Positions 9,501 to 17,217 of a DNA stretch of 38,956 nt are shown piece after piece. Position 1 is the first letter of the stretch; every line of letters begins with the position of its first letter. The notes beneath the pieces were generated by a model. It was not told the origin of the DNA and ran no database searches. It worked only from the letters and a program-made list of their open reading frames with translations. The translations under genes and the position numbers were made by a program. This stretch comes from Chitinophaga pinensis (GTDB lineage Bacteria; Bacteroidota; Bacteroidia; Chitinophagales; Chitinophagaceae): contig CAMDVD010000035.1 of NCBI GenBank assembly GCA_945878115.1, positions 1 through 38,956 of the forward strand, given 5' to 3'.

Positions 9501-10494
9501 GCGCATCTACAATAGCATAATTATAATTTGGCAATGGATAGCCAATCGTAATTTTATCTGCTGGCGTTAAGGCGATCATGGAAGAAGTTACCGTTGTTTC
9601 TGTAGGGCCATAACTATTGTAAAAAACACGTTTGCCATTCGCCCATTTGTTCACTACAATATTTGTGCATGCTTCCCCTCCTGCATTTACGATGCGTAAA
9701 CTTGGAATATTCTCATCCATAATTGCCAATAAACTAGGCACTGCATGCAATACCGTTATTTCATTTTTTTTCAAGAAATCACTCAACTCATCAATCGCTT
9801 TTGCAGTGGCATTGTCAGCAACATAAATAGTAGCGCCAGCAAAATAACTGATCCAAGTTTCTTCACACCACATATCAAAGGAAACCGAAAAACCTTGGTA
9901 CACTTTATCGGTAGATTGAATGCCAATCACATGTTGCTCAGAACGAATTAAATGACAGATTTGTTTTTGCGAAATGGGAATACCCTTTGGCTTACCCGTA
10001 CTTCCAGAAGTGTATAAAATATAGGCATACTGATCATTGGTAATAGTCAGTTCCTGTATACTTTGAGTGTCTTCTTGGTAAGGAATAACATCGATTTCTT
10101 TAACCGCTATATCCAATTTATTTTTTGTAACACAAGCACATGCTTCCACATCGGCAAGTACTGTTTCTACACGATCCTTCGGCATGTCAATATCCAATGG
10201 CACATATGTTGCGCCCGCTTTGGTAATGCCTAAAATGGCGACGTGTAATTCTAAACTTCTTGGAAACCAAACCCCAACTTTATCACCTAACTTAACTCCT
10301 TCTTGCATGAGTTTATTGGCAAATGCATCTGACCAAGCATCTAATTCTTGATAAGAAATTTTTTGTTCATTAAAAATAAGTGCTGCTTTATTCGGATACT
10401 GCTTCGCTGTATGTCTAAATAAATCTGCTAAAGATTCTTGTTTAGAAAACGAGGCTTGCTTTTCACCGAGTAATATAGCGGACTTTGGCTCCAT
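6547..10494 (-). CDS. Pls/PosA-type single-module NRPS-like synthetase with membrane/left-handed beta-helix C-terminus
   Basis: A 1315-residue enzyme. Residues about 20-500 are an adenylation domain: YILYTSGSTGKPKG (A3), YGPTETT (A5), YLTGDEA (A7), GRIDDQIKIRGYRIELGEIE (A8) and Lys492 in SGKINRK (A10). A thiolation domain follows with DLSGHSLL, Ser553 being the phosphopantetheine site. There is no condensation or thioesterase domain. From about residue 600 come hydrophobic helices and three units, each with hexapeptide (left-handed beta-helix) repeats, closing near WQGSPA, WFGSPS and WDGSPL. This is the layout of epsilon-poly-lysine synthetase (Pls) relatives, inner-membrane enzymes that build isopeptide-linked cationic amino-acid polymers or amides. 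A Pls-like role is family inference. A phosphopantetheinyl transferase gene is divergent from it. An exact -7 box lies 19 nt before the ATG. Confidence 0.88.
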   Translation of the reverse strand: MEPKSAILLGEKQASFSKQESLADLFRHTAKQYPNKAALIFNEQKISYQELDAWSDAFANKLMQEGVKLGDKVGVWFPRSLELHVAILGITKAGATYVPLDIDMPKDRVETVLADVEACACVTKNKLDIAVKEIDVIPYQEDTQSIQELTITNDQYAYILYTSGSTGKPKGIPISQKQICHLIRSEQHVIGIQSTDKVYQGFSVSFDMWCEETWISYFAGATIYVADNATAKAIDELSDFLKKNEITVLHAVPSLLAIMDENIPSLRIVNAGGEACTNIVVNKWANGKRVFYNSYGPTETTVTSSMIALTPADKITIGYPLPNYNYAIVDAQFNLLPFGELGQLVITGEGVGNGYIHLPELTASKFIPNPFAKDILPGETIYLTGDEAIIHTDTTVEFHGRIDDQIKIRGYRIELGEIENQLMSIEGISTAAVCVKKDAYNQDQLVAYVLLHKYVLFQEEEIREALQKVLAPYMMPQIILHLEEMPRLPSGKINRKQLPLPASFAAKLETSEKLSFDEASRVTEKVLTVLRHFFPDKEIDLTKDFFTDLSGHSLLAASVVSTLRKEGGMKNISLKDVYLNRPLQKLVTEWDKKSEESSAKTNTFTPISSLRYWLCCIAQSVSLIFIYSLFACQIFLPYLGYYYVQTETESHVYAIIMSLAMFCVLPPLLSLFSIFVKWVVIGKYKEGNYPLWGSYYFRWWFVEKIEKLVQIDFLNGTPLYRSYLRMRGLKIGRDAQIGTIVMAAEDLISIGENVSISSSVVFNNVVIEDGLIKFTKIDIGDHAYIGSTCTIDGNTKIESWGEMKELSSLKNGDTIRRGEIWQGSPACFLSTKEAVDMQVPEPVSSFRKKYYYVLFSFMLLVFPFALLLPLLPVLVLITEMDNNAADYDFSYFVYVPLLALLYMVLFAIQTIIVSRILQYKLKPGIYSIYSKTYLKKWLSDQLMSLSLIILHPVFATVYISSFFRALGAKIGEYTEISTANNVSHTMLEIGKNSFIADNVNLGESDVRAQKLILEKTKIGNNSFVGNSALIPQGYTLGDDMLIGVLSVPPTVNQQENNAAKDWFGSPSIALPNRQASNSYDQNLTFRPSKLRWLSRASIELIRIIIPETVLLCTSILFIAYVHDILIDYTWWQFLLIFPFYFLAFIGIPCFLVVLLLKWIFVGVYKEAQLPMWSLKVWLSEAITSSYEALAVPFFLEFLTGTAWLPFFMRMFGVKIGKKVFLYTTDITEFDMISIGDEASLNLDCGPQTHLFEDRVMKIGKIKMMKQSTIGSGTIILYNSEIGENVSIGPLSLMMKGEVLQNNTRWDGSPLRPSKK

Positions 10495-10513
10495 GGTGTG
10501 CTATTCAAAGCGC

Positions 10514-10521
10514 CAAATGTA
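10514..10521 (-). promoter_or_regulatory. -7 promoter box of the NRPS-like gene
   Basis: On the minus strand TACATTTG matches TAnnTTTG exactly and ends 19 nt before the ATG at 10494. No clear -33 TTG is seen at the usual distance. Confidence 0.45.
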
Positions 10522-10592
10522 GCTTTATAAAATGCTTATAAAATGTTAAGTTTTTCTAGCATTATTTTTACAAAAAAAATAGTACGGATTGC

Positions 10593-11210
10593 ATGCTTGA
10601 TTATTTGATCAATACCCCAGAATTAAAATTGATGACTTGTACTATTCAGGATGTACAAGAAAAAATAATCATGTCAGATTTGCCTCTTCTTATACAAGAT
10701 AAAATAGCGAAGTACAAACACGAAGAAGATCGATTACAACGTTTGGCAGGATATTTTTTATTGCAAGAAATGATAACTTCTTATCAACTACAACATCAAC
10801 TGAACCTTAGCCATTTGCAATTACAAGCAAATCACAAACCCTATTTTCATTATCCATTTCATTTTTCTATTGCACATGCAAAAGAGCGAATTGTTTGTTT
10901 GGCAAGCATTAAACATATTGTTGGTATTGACTTAGAATATTTTCGTGAAATCGACACCACTTTATTAGATGATTACCTGACTTCAGAAGAGCAACAATTT
11001 ATCCACAATAGTACACAAGCTTCACGCGATTTTTTATCCTTATGGACTAAAAAAGAAGCCATCGCTAAAGCTTCTGGACTTGGCGTTTTATGCCCATTTC
11101 AAGAAATCAATGTATTGCAAAACGAAATTAATTTTCAAGAAAAAAAATTTGTTTTGCAAGAGATAAACAAGGATAATTATCTTATTTCTTACGCTGTGTT
11201 AGCCTCATAA
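10593..11210 (+). CDS. 4'-phosphopantetheinyl transferase superfamily protein (Sfp-like)
   Basis: A 205-residue protein with the Sfp-type motifs: FSIAHAKERIVCLAS (P1 region), VGIDLEYF with magnesium-binding Asp113 and Glu115, and LWTKKEAIAKASGLG with Lys154 and Glu155. These enzymes transfer phosphopantetheine from CoA to a serine of carrier domains in the cytoplasm. It is divergent from the NRPS-like gene with 98 bp between starts, so priming of Ser553 of that enzyme is the natural guess, although it may also serve other carriers. Its 3' end overlaps the convergent peptidase gene by 6 nt. The start at 10593 gives a normal family length. Confidence 0.88.
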   Translation: MLDYLINTPELKLMTCTIQDVQEKIIMSDLPLLIQDKIAKYKHEEDRLQRLAGYFLLQEMITSYQLQHQLNLSHLQLQANHKPYFHYPFHFSIAHAKERIVCLASIKHIVGIDLEYFREIDTTLLDDYLTSEEQQFIHNSTQASRDFLSLWTKKEAIAKASGLGVLCPFQEINVLQNEINFQEKKFVLQEINKDNYLISYAVLAS

Positions 11211-12299
11211 ATATTTGTAGTTTGTCTTTGGATTTAATTTTTGTACAACCTCATACAGCAATATTATTGTTTGTTCAACATCCGATTTGCAAATCGTCTC
11301 TACGCTGGTATGCATATAGCGCAATGGTAATGACACAAGTGCACTAGGTACGCCACAACTACCATAGGCAAAGGCATCTGCGTCTGTACCTGTTCCATCA
11401 GAGCTCACTTCCAATTGATAAGGTATCTTTTTTTCAATGGCCACATTTTCTATAATATCTAATAATTTATTGTGAACCGAAGGCGCGATATTTAATACAG
11501 GTCCTTTACCACATGACACATCACCATCAGCCATTTTATTCATCATTGGTGTATTGGTATCATGCGTTACATCAGTGACGATGGCAATATCAGGTTCAAT
11601 CGTTTCCACTATCATGCCTGCTCCCAACATCCCTACTTCTTCTTGCACAGCATTTACCAAATAAAGTCCGAAGGGCAATTTCGTTTTGGACTCCTTCAAT
11701 AAACGGGCTACTTCAGCAATCATCACACCACCAATTCGATTATCAAATGCTCTTGCTGTCCAATAATCATGGTGCATAATTTCGAATGAATCAGCGTAGG
11801 TTACCGCATTCCCAATTTTAATACCAAGTGCATGCACTTCTTTTTTATTTTTCGCTCCAACATCAATCCAAATAGTATCCGTCTTTGGTTTTTTCTCCTC
11901 TTTAGATGTGCGCGTATGAATAGCAGGCCAACCAAAAACACCTTTCACTATATCGCCATTTCTGGTATGGATATGCACGCGCATCGAAGGCGCAATCAAT
12001 TGATCACTACCTCCATTTTTACACACATAAATCATACCCTCTTCGGTGATATATTTTACATACCAAGAAATTTCATCGGCATGTGCTTCTAGTACCACTT
12101 TATATTTTGCTTTGGGATTGATGACGCCAACTGTTGTTCCATAAGCATCTACAAAATACTCATCAATATATGGTTTAATATAGTCTAACCATATTTTTTG
12201 ACCATTGGCTTCATAACCTACAGGGGAAGGATTATCCAAATATTTTTTGATAAAAGACATAGACGCATCATTCAATATTTTGGGGGATTTACTTTTCAT
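11205..12299 (-). CDS. M42 family metallopeptidase (glutamyl aminopeptidase/FrvX type)
   Basis: A 364-residue co-catalytic di-zinc aminopeptidase of family M42. The likely metal and catalytic residues are in LEAHADEIS (His), ARAFDNRIGG (Asp), AVQEEVGMLGA (Glu-Glu), IVTDVTHD (Asp) and RYMHTSVE (His). M42 enzymes form large cytoplasmic tetrahedral complexes that trim peptides from the N-terminus. No signal peptide is present. The gene is convergent with the phosphopantetheinyl transferase gene and overlaps its last 6 nt. An exact -7 box stands 12 nt before the ATG. Confidence 0.92.
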   Translation of the reverse strand: MKSKSPKILNDASMSFIKKYLDNPSPVGYEANGQKIWLDYIKPYIDEYFVDAYGTTVGVINPKAKYKVVLEAHADEISWYVKYITEEGMIYVCKNGGSDQLIAPSMRVHIHTRNGDIVKGVFGWPAIHTRTSKEEKKPKTDTIWIDVGAKNKKEVHALGIKIGNAVTYADSFEIMHHDYWTARAFDNRIGGVMIAEVARLLKESKTKLPFGLYLVNAVQEEVGMLGAGMIVETIEPDIAIVTDVTHDTNTPMMNKMADGDVSCGKGPVLNIAPSVHNKLLDIIENVAIEKKIPYQLEVSSDGTGTDADAFAYGSCGVPSALVSLPLRYMHTSVETICKSDVEQTIILLYEVVQKLNPKTNYKYL

Positions 12300-12311
12300 G
12301 GCTTAAAATTT

Positions 12312-12319
12312 CAAAGCTA
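12312..12319 (-). promoter_or_regulatory. -7 promoter box of the M42 peptidase gene
   Basis: On the minus strand TAGCTTTG matches TAnnTTTG exactly, 12 nt before the ATG at 12299. A tandem duplication of TTGAAAATTCCAAA (12337-12350 and 12352-12365) lies just upstream and may be chance AT-rich repetition. Confidence 0.4.
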
Positions 12320-12435
12320 ATACAATACTGAAGATATTGAAAATTCCAAAGTTGAAAATTCCAAAAGTCAAATCCCAAATTCCAAATCTGGAATTCTAAC
12401 ATGTCGCTGAAGTATTTTGAAATGTTGTTGTAGGG

Positions 12436-12749
12436 AAACTGTTTTGAACTATGATTTTAATGATGGAATGAAAACTATGATTTTATTTTACCGCCATTGT
12501 TGGTGTTATCACCAACAATTTTTAACAGAAAAATTGGGCAAGAATTAATATCAAAGGAAAACCATTTTTAAAAACCAAGAACAGAATTAAAACAACATTG
12601 TAAACTTATAACAGGATTAAATTAAAAAATGTAAACTTATTTTAGAATGAGTCAGACATTTGTAACATTGAGGTTGTTGGTGATAACACCAACAACGGCG
12701 AAAACTGTTTTGAACTATGATTTTAATGATGGAATGAAAACTATGATTT
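12436..12749. repeat. composite repeat: 48-bp direct repeats enclosing a pair of inverted hairpins
   Basis: Two identical 48-bp direct repeats (12436-12483 and 12702-12749; they begin AAACTGTTTTGAACTATGAT) are 266 bp apart. Inside them are two perfect hairpins with 10-bp arms: 12496-12519 (ATTGTTGGTG, loop TTAT) and 12673-12696 (GTTGTTGGTG, loop ATAA). The inner 22 nt of one hairpin is the exact reverse complement of the other, and both are flanked on the outside by CGCC/GGCG. The enclosed 153 bp is AT-rich without a gene. The arrangement resembles a small non-autonomous element with terminal inverted repeats, but it could be successive repeat insertions. The first hairpin is followed by TTTTT and could terminate transcription. 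The rest of 12300-12848 holds nothing I recognise. Confidence 0.7.
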
Positions 12750-12848
12750 AGTAAGAAAAAATTACCATTGTCCTATTACACAGAAATTTCTTAAGCAAAC
12801 AATAGGAATAAGGAATCACCTATCAAAATATCAGAACGATAGTACAAA

Positions 12849-13742
12849 TTATGCCTTCGTCTTTTTAAACAAATAAAATTTAATTCCGCCACTTATCAAA
12901 AATGAAGAATGGCCTTTTTGGTTATGTCGGTTATTCATATCTTGATTGAATGGTGTAATGAGAGTTGGCATTACATTCAGTGCAACATGTGGATTTCGCC
13001 ATTCGAAATTGGTAGAAATTTCTACATCCAATAATCCCCAGAATTTATCATAAACCGTTTTGGGAATAATAATGCCAGTCGTTTCTTTCACTGTATTATT
13101 TCTCGTAATGGCTAAATTATCACTTCCTAAATTGGTCGCTAGCATTGGTGTAATCATACATTTTTTTGCACCAAGCAAATTATAAAATGCAATCTCCTTG
13201 CTGAAATAAATATTCAAATCTGAAGCTCTTTGTTGCCCAGACATATTCTTATTTTTTTTGCTAAATAAAAAATAAAAATTGACACCAACATCTACAATAT
13301 CACGCACGTTGGTTTCAGTTTCTAGAGAAAGTCCATTGCTGAATGCGCGTCTAAAATTCGCATTTCCATAAGTGATAAAATCATGCGAATAAGAAACATC
13401 AAAATAAAAAATATCATTCAAGTCCTTTTTAAATCCAAAGCCAGTTTCAATATCTGGAAATAATGTTCTTTTCAATATCGCTTTATCTGTCCATACATTA
13501 GGCGTAATATAAGTATACAAACCGGTATGATGTGTGTAGGCAAATTCAGTAGTAGACACAGCTCCTTGAATGCCCAAAGGACGGCCAGTATAAAATAATT
13601 TATTGGCAGCATCTATTTGGATAGTCACATGAGAAGAGTGTTCGATTTGATCTAATTGATCTTCAATGTCATTTTCATTTTGTGCAAAAAGTTGATGACA
13701 AACTAGAAGGCAAAAAGGCAATAATAAATTTTTTAATTTCAT
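12849..13742 (-). CDS. predicted secreted/outer-membrane protein of unknown function
   Basis: A 297-residue protein starting with a clear signal peptide (MKLKNLLLPFCLLVCHQLFAQ). The frame is open upstream to 13835, but only the 13742 ATG puts the signal peptide at the N-terminus. The mature part has many alternating aromatic/hydrophobic stretches (FYFDVSYSHDF, VDVGVNFYFLFSKK) and ends GGIKFYLFKK, a beta-strand style consistent with a small outer-membrane barrel. I do not recognise the family. It stands alone between repeat-rich regions, with an exact -7 box 20 nt upstream of the ATG. Confidence 0.7.
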   Translation of the reverse strand: MKLKNLLLPFCLLVCHQLFAQNENDIEDQLDQIEHSSHVTIQIDAANKLFYTGRPLGIQGAVSTTEFAYTHHTGLYTYITPNVWTDKAILKRTLFPDIETGFGFKKDLNDIFYFDVSYSHDFITYGNANFRRAFSNGLSLETETNVRDIVDVGVNFYFLFSKKNKNMSGQQRASDLNIYFSKEIAFYNLLGAKKCMITPMLATNLGSDNLAITRNNTVKETTGIIIPKTVYDKFWGLLDVEISTNFEWRNPHVALNVMPTLITPFNQDMNNRHNQKGHSSFLISGGIKFYLFKKTKA

Positions 13743-13762
13743 ACGCGTAAGGAAAAGGAAAC

Positions 13763-13770
13763 CAAAATTA
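13763..13770 (-). promoter_or_regulatory. -7 promoter box of the 12849-13742 gene
   Basis: On the minus strand TAATTTTG matches TAnnTTTG exactly, 20 nt before the ATG at 13742. No convincing -33 element is seen. Confidence 0.4.
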
Positions 13771-13860
13771 ATCCATATTTCTTTGAAAGAAATTGAATAA
13801 AGTAAACATGCTAAATTTATTTTAGGACGTGTCACTCATTTGAAATGGGAATTTGAAGGG

Positions 13861-13970
13861 AAACTGTTTTTGAACTATGATGTAAATGATAAAATGAAAA
13901 CTATGATTAATAACAAAAATCATAGCCATCACAAAAATCAAAAAACCGTTACTTGAGCGCAGTCGAAGTA
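13861..13970 (+). repeat. dispersed repeat family A, full copy
   Basis: The left part is a variant of the 48-bp repeat at 12436 and 12702 (AAACTGTTTTTGAACTATGA, then TGAAAACTATGATT). A spacer with repeated AAAAATCA words follows, and the right end is ACTTGAGCGCAGTCGAAGTA (13951-13970). The same order occurs inverted at 36245-36365, where the 20-base right end is identical. It contains no gene. Confidence 0.7.
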
Positions 13971-14006
13971 TCCTAGTTCAGACAATGAGAAGAAACAATT
14001 GAAATC

Positions 14007-15683
14007 CTATTTCACTCCCAACAATCCTTTATACTTACTGTTATCACCTAAAATAGAAATGGCTTCTTTTACTTCATCATCATCTGCTAATTGATTTTGG
14101 AATCGACCTCTCTGAAAATAATAACGCGTTATAATTTCATCTTGCAACAAACGAATGATCTCTTTTTTATTTTTTATTAAGTCTTGTTTCTTGTCGTGCG
14201 AAAGAGATTTTTGTAAACTTTCAAAGTCTTGTTGAATTGCAGTAAAATAATTTTCTTTTACCGCAATCTCTTTAAATTTGACTAATGATTCTTCCGATTT
14301 CGTTTTGTACGAATAATCTTTTCCTTCCAACCATTGCAAGAAATCATTGAAGTCTGTTTCACTCAATGCAAAATCTTTCGCAGAAGATACTGTCGCATGT
14401 TTTGCTACATATTGTGTTGCATAATCAAAGGCAAATGATTTTGTATTTAATGAATTCACAATACCCAATGATTCCTTTGCGGGTACTTTTATATCTGGAT
14501 CTACGCCGCCGCCGTCCATCACGATTCGACCATTTTTTGTTTTGAATTTTGTTTTAATAGAATCCGAAACTTCACCAACAGAACCATCTTCATTTCTATG
14601 TGTATAGTCCAAGGCTTGTATGCATCTGCCGCTTGGTGTATAATATTTTGCTGTCGTAACTTTTAGTTTCGCATTGAAAGGAAGAGAGCGTAAATTTTGT
14701 ACCAAGCCTTTACCAAAACTTCGTTGCCCAATAATCACACCTCTGTCCAAATCTTGCATAGTACCAGCAATGATTTCAGAAGCCGATGCCGAATTGCGAT
14801 TCACCAAAACAGTCAAAGGAATTTTTTCATCCCATGGTGCATTCTGTGTTTTATATTCTTTATTCCATTCTGTATTTTTTCCTTTAGTGGTTACTACAAT
14901 TTGTCCTCCATTGATAAATAAATTGGCTATTGCAACTGCTTCATCCAATAGTCCTCCAGGATTATATCGCAAATCAATGATGACACCTTTCATGTTTGGA
15001 TTTGCTTTTTTCAAACTGTCTAATGCCCCACGAACAATACTACTACAACGCTCAGTAAATTGTGTCAATCGCACGTAACCATATTCATTGTTACTGCCTA
15101 TCATGCCTGCATAAGGAACACTAGTCACTGTTATTTCTTCTCTCGTAACCGTCTTGGTAGACACTTCATTCGTAACGCCATCTCTAATTTTTAATTTGAC
15201 CTGCGTAGTAGCACTGCCTTTTAAAAATTTACTGATATCATCAATTTCTTTATTCTTTGTAGTATGTCCATCTATCTCTAGAATTACGTCACCAGCTTTG
15301 ATACCAGCTTTAATGATGGGGCTATTTTCATAAGGTTCTGAAATGGCAATATACTCGTCCTTTTTTCGAACGGTACTACCTATGCCACCATATTTACCTG
15401 TTGTTTGAAAACGAGAATCTTCTACATCTTCTTCCGTGATATAATTGGTGTATGGATCTAAATCATTGAGCATAGCATCCATTCCTTTTTTCATGAGTTT
15501 GCCCGGTTGTATTGGGTCTACATAATAGGTATTTAATTCTTTAAATAACGAAGTGAAGACTTCCATGTTTTTAGAGATTTCAAAATAATTGTCTACTTCT
15601 TTGGCTTGAATACAAAGTAGAATAACCATACCTACAAATGCACCGGCTACATATTTCTTAGACTGCTGAACTATTTTTTTCAT
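14007..15683 (-). CDS. S41 family C-terminal processing peptidase (CtpA/Prc type)
   Basis: A 558-residue serine protease. An N-terminal hydrophobic helix (YVAGAFVGMVILLCIQA) anchors or exports it. A PDZ domain follows (GIGSTVRKKDEYIAISEPY...AGIKAGDVILEIDG), then the tail-specific protease core. The Ser-Lys dyad motifs are NRNSASASEIIAG (serine) and GQRSFGKGLVQ (lysine), and PGGLLDEA is the usual substrate-site segment. It cleaves protein C-termini in the periplasm or at the membrane. The C-terminal 150 residues form a helical extension common in Bacteroidota homologues. The ATG at 15683 is preferred to an in-frame TTG at 15707. No operon partner is evident. Confidence 0.93.
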   Translation of the reverse strand: MKKIVQQSKKYVAGAFVGMVILLCIQAKEVDNYFEISKNMEVFTSLFKELNTYYVDPIQPGKLMKKGMDAMLNDLDPYTNYITEEDVEDSRFQTTGKYGGIGSTVRKKDEYIAISEPYENSPIIKAGIKAGDVILEIDGHTTKNKEIDDISKFLKGSATTQVKLKIRDGVTNEVSTKTVTREEITVTSVPYAGMIGSNNEYGYVRLTQFTERCSSIVRGALDSLKKANPNMKGVIIDLRYNPGGLLDEAVAIANLFINGGQIVVTTKGKNTEWNKEYKTQNAPWDEKIPLTVLVNRNSASASEIIAGTMQDLDRGVIIGQRSFGKGLVQNLRSLPFNAKLKVTTAKYYTPSGRCIQALDYTHRNEDGSVGEVSDSIKTKFKTKNGRIVMDGGGVDPDIKVPAKESLGIVNSLNTKSFAFDYATQYVAKHATVSSAKDFALSETDFNDFLQWLEGKDYSYKTKSEESLVKFKEIAVKENYFTAIQQDFESLQKSLSHDKKQDLIKNKKEIIRLLQDEIITRYYFQRGRFQNQLADDDEVKEAISILGDNSKYKGLLGVK

Positions 15684-15790
15684 GGAAGGAATTAAAGTGT
15701 GGTGCAATTTATTGAAAAAAACAAATACAGCAACTTAGAATTTTATGGATGGTTAGAAAAATGGCTATACTAAATTTATAGGACGTGATA

Positions 15791-15877
15791 TACTGTAGCG
15801 TATTTTTTGAAAAAAAAATAAATGCTTCAGTGAGATACTGTAGCGTATTTTTTGACAAAAAAATTAATGCTACAGTA
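15791..15877. repeat. repeat family C: two tandem 45-bp palindromic units
   Basis: Two units start at 15791 and 15836 with TACTGTAGCGTATTTTTTGA. The second is a hairpin with perfect arms ACTGTAGC (15837-15844) and GCTACAGT (15869-15876); the first has one mismatch in the right arm. The same GTAGCGTATTTTT and AATTAATGCTAC words build the tandem array before lipB at 27963-28248. The units abut a family B element. Confidence 0.65.
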
Positions 15878-15957
15878 TTGGGCGGCACGCACGCTCCGTT
15901 GCAATCTTTTTGCTTCAGAGCAAGCAAAAAGGATTTTCACAATCGTTGCCGCAATAC
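15878..15957 (+). repeat. dispersed repeat family B, copy 1
   Basis: An element of about 80 bp starting TTGGGCGGCACGCACGCT and ending AATCGTTGCCGCAATA. The centre is a hairpin, CTTTTTGCTT/AAGCAAAAAG. Related copies with the same ends but different centres are at 26449-26535 (inverted) and 27835-27920. It is much richer in GC than its surroundings. The rest of 15958-16101 shows nothing. Confidence 0.7.
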
Positions 15958-16101
15958 AAGCACTATAGAAGATTATTTTTTAACATTTTTAATTTGTCCA
16001 TATAAATATCTATCCACTTTTTTAGGCTAATATATATACTATCAATATCAAGTCTGAACTTTTCAATCTCTACTGATTATTTAAATTTTGATTCACATCA
16101 A

Positions 16102-17217
16102 TTAATGTATCAATGTAAATTTTTTCACTGTCTTTTTACCATTATCGAACTGAATCGAACAGAAATATATTCCTGGAGTTAAATTGCTCGTTTGTAATGT
16201 CAGCTTTTGCTTACCTGCCTTTTGGATAAATGGAGTTGATTGAATTACTTGCTGTACCTCTTGCCCTAATTCATTTTGAACGCTGACCCTTACTGAACTT
16301 TCTGCATATAATGTATATTCAAGATAAGCATTTGAATTAGTTGGGTTCGGGTAAAGTAATATTGTACTAATTGTCATTGGCTCTATAATACTTTTATTAG
16401 ATAGGTTGCTTGTTTTCACAATCGAACCATCATCATAAAAGGTATAGTCTGAATTTAAATCAAAATAAACTGTATCACCTGAAACCCTTTGTATAAAAAT
16501 ATTTGTATCATAACCTACAGGTGGTATTTCGTTATCTAAGTCTAATGAATCTTCTTCAAGTAGTATATCTTCCGTAGTATCGGTTTCATCTAAAAAAGTC
16601 GTCTGCGTTAATGAATCTTCTGTCTTGTAAGCTGTTGCTGACCAATTTTCACCACTATAAGTAGTTGGTTTACAATCATATTCCTTTATTGAAGCTGTAA
16701 AAACTGAACCTTTTTTTGCAGCAAAGCCAGGTTTTAGTGTAATATCAGAACCTGCTACATATTCAATATTAGATGTTGGGTTTAATAAAGTATTACTAGA
16801 TTCAATTGAAAATACAGCTTTTATTGGTAATGGATATTGGCTTGAACCTATACCATTGATGGGAAATGGACTACCAAGTACAATTGGAAATGTGCGGTTA
16901 TATATATTTTTTCTAATTTTCTGCCCATAACCATCATTTTTATAATACTTAATTCGATACAAATTATAAGCAAGCATATAATCTAAACCAGGGTATTCTT
17001 CTAAAACTGAGACATCATTGGCATATAGTTCACCGCTATTTGCTGTAAGATGAAGATCATCCCATCTGTTCTGTACATTCCATCTACCCAAATCAGTAGA
17101 ATGATCACCAGTATTACTTATGCCATCTACATTTCTATAGTTTTCACAGCCTAAGTACGAAGTAGCATTCTTATTCTGAATACAATTACAACTGCACTTT
17201 TCGCTATTAAATTCCAT
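16102..17217 (-). CDS. T9SS-sorted protein with 3-coathanger-type domain; probable C-terminal half of a split gene
   Basis: A 371-residue product. The last 85 or so residues are a type A T9SS sorting domain (LLYPNPTNSNAYLEYTL ... GIYFCSIQFDNGKKTVKKFTLIH). This directs passage across the outer membrane and surface attachment or release. Before it, AGSDITLKPGFAAKKGSVFTASI resembles the 3-coathanger stack domain common in such proteins, then an acidic linker. There is no signal peptide, which T9SS cargo needs. Its ATG comes immediately after the TAA of the upstream gene in the same frame, so this is probably the C-terminal half of an 827-residue protein. If the stop is real and not bypassed, this half would stay in the cytoplasm. 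Confidence 0.75.
   Translation of the reverse strand: MEFNSEKCSCNCIQNKNATSYLGCENYRNVDGISNTGDHSTDLGRWNVQNRWDDLHLTANSGELYANDVSVLEEYPGLDYMLAYNLYRIKYYKNDGYGQKIRKNIYNRTFPIVLGSPFPINGIGSSQYPLPIKAVFSIESSNTLLNPTSNIEYVAGSDITLKPGFAAKKGSVFTASIKEYDCKPTTYSGENWSATAYKTEDSLTQTTFLDETDTTEDILLEEDSLDLDNEIPPVGYDTNIFIQRVSGDTVYFDLNSDYTFYDDGSIVKTSNLSNKSIIEPMTISTILLYPNPTNSNAYLEYTLYAESSVRVSVQNELGQEVQQVIQSTPFIQKAGKQKLTLQTSNLTPGIYFCSIQFDNGKKTVKKFTLIH

Noticed and set aside
11205-11210. Overlap of convergent genes as a regulatory device
   Set aside because: Six- and four-base convergent overlaps (also at 22007-22010) are common in compact genomes and need no special explanation.
15709-16030. Short frames on both strands across 15709-16030
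   Set aside because: They read through palindromic repeats of families B and C; their sequence follows the repeat, not a protein family.
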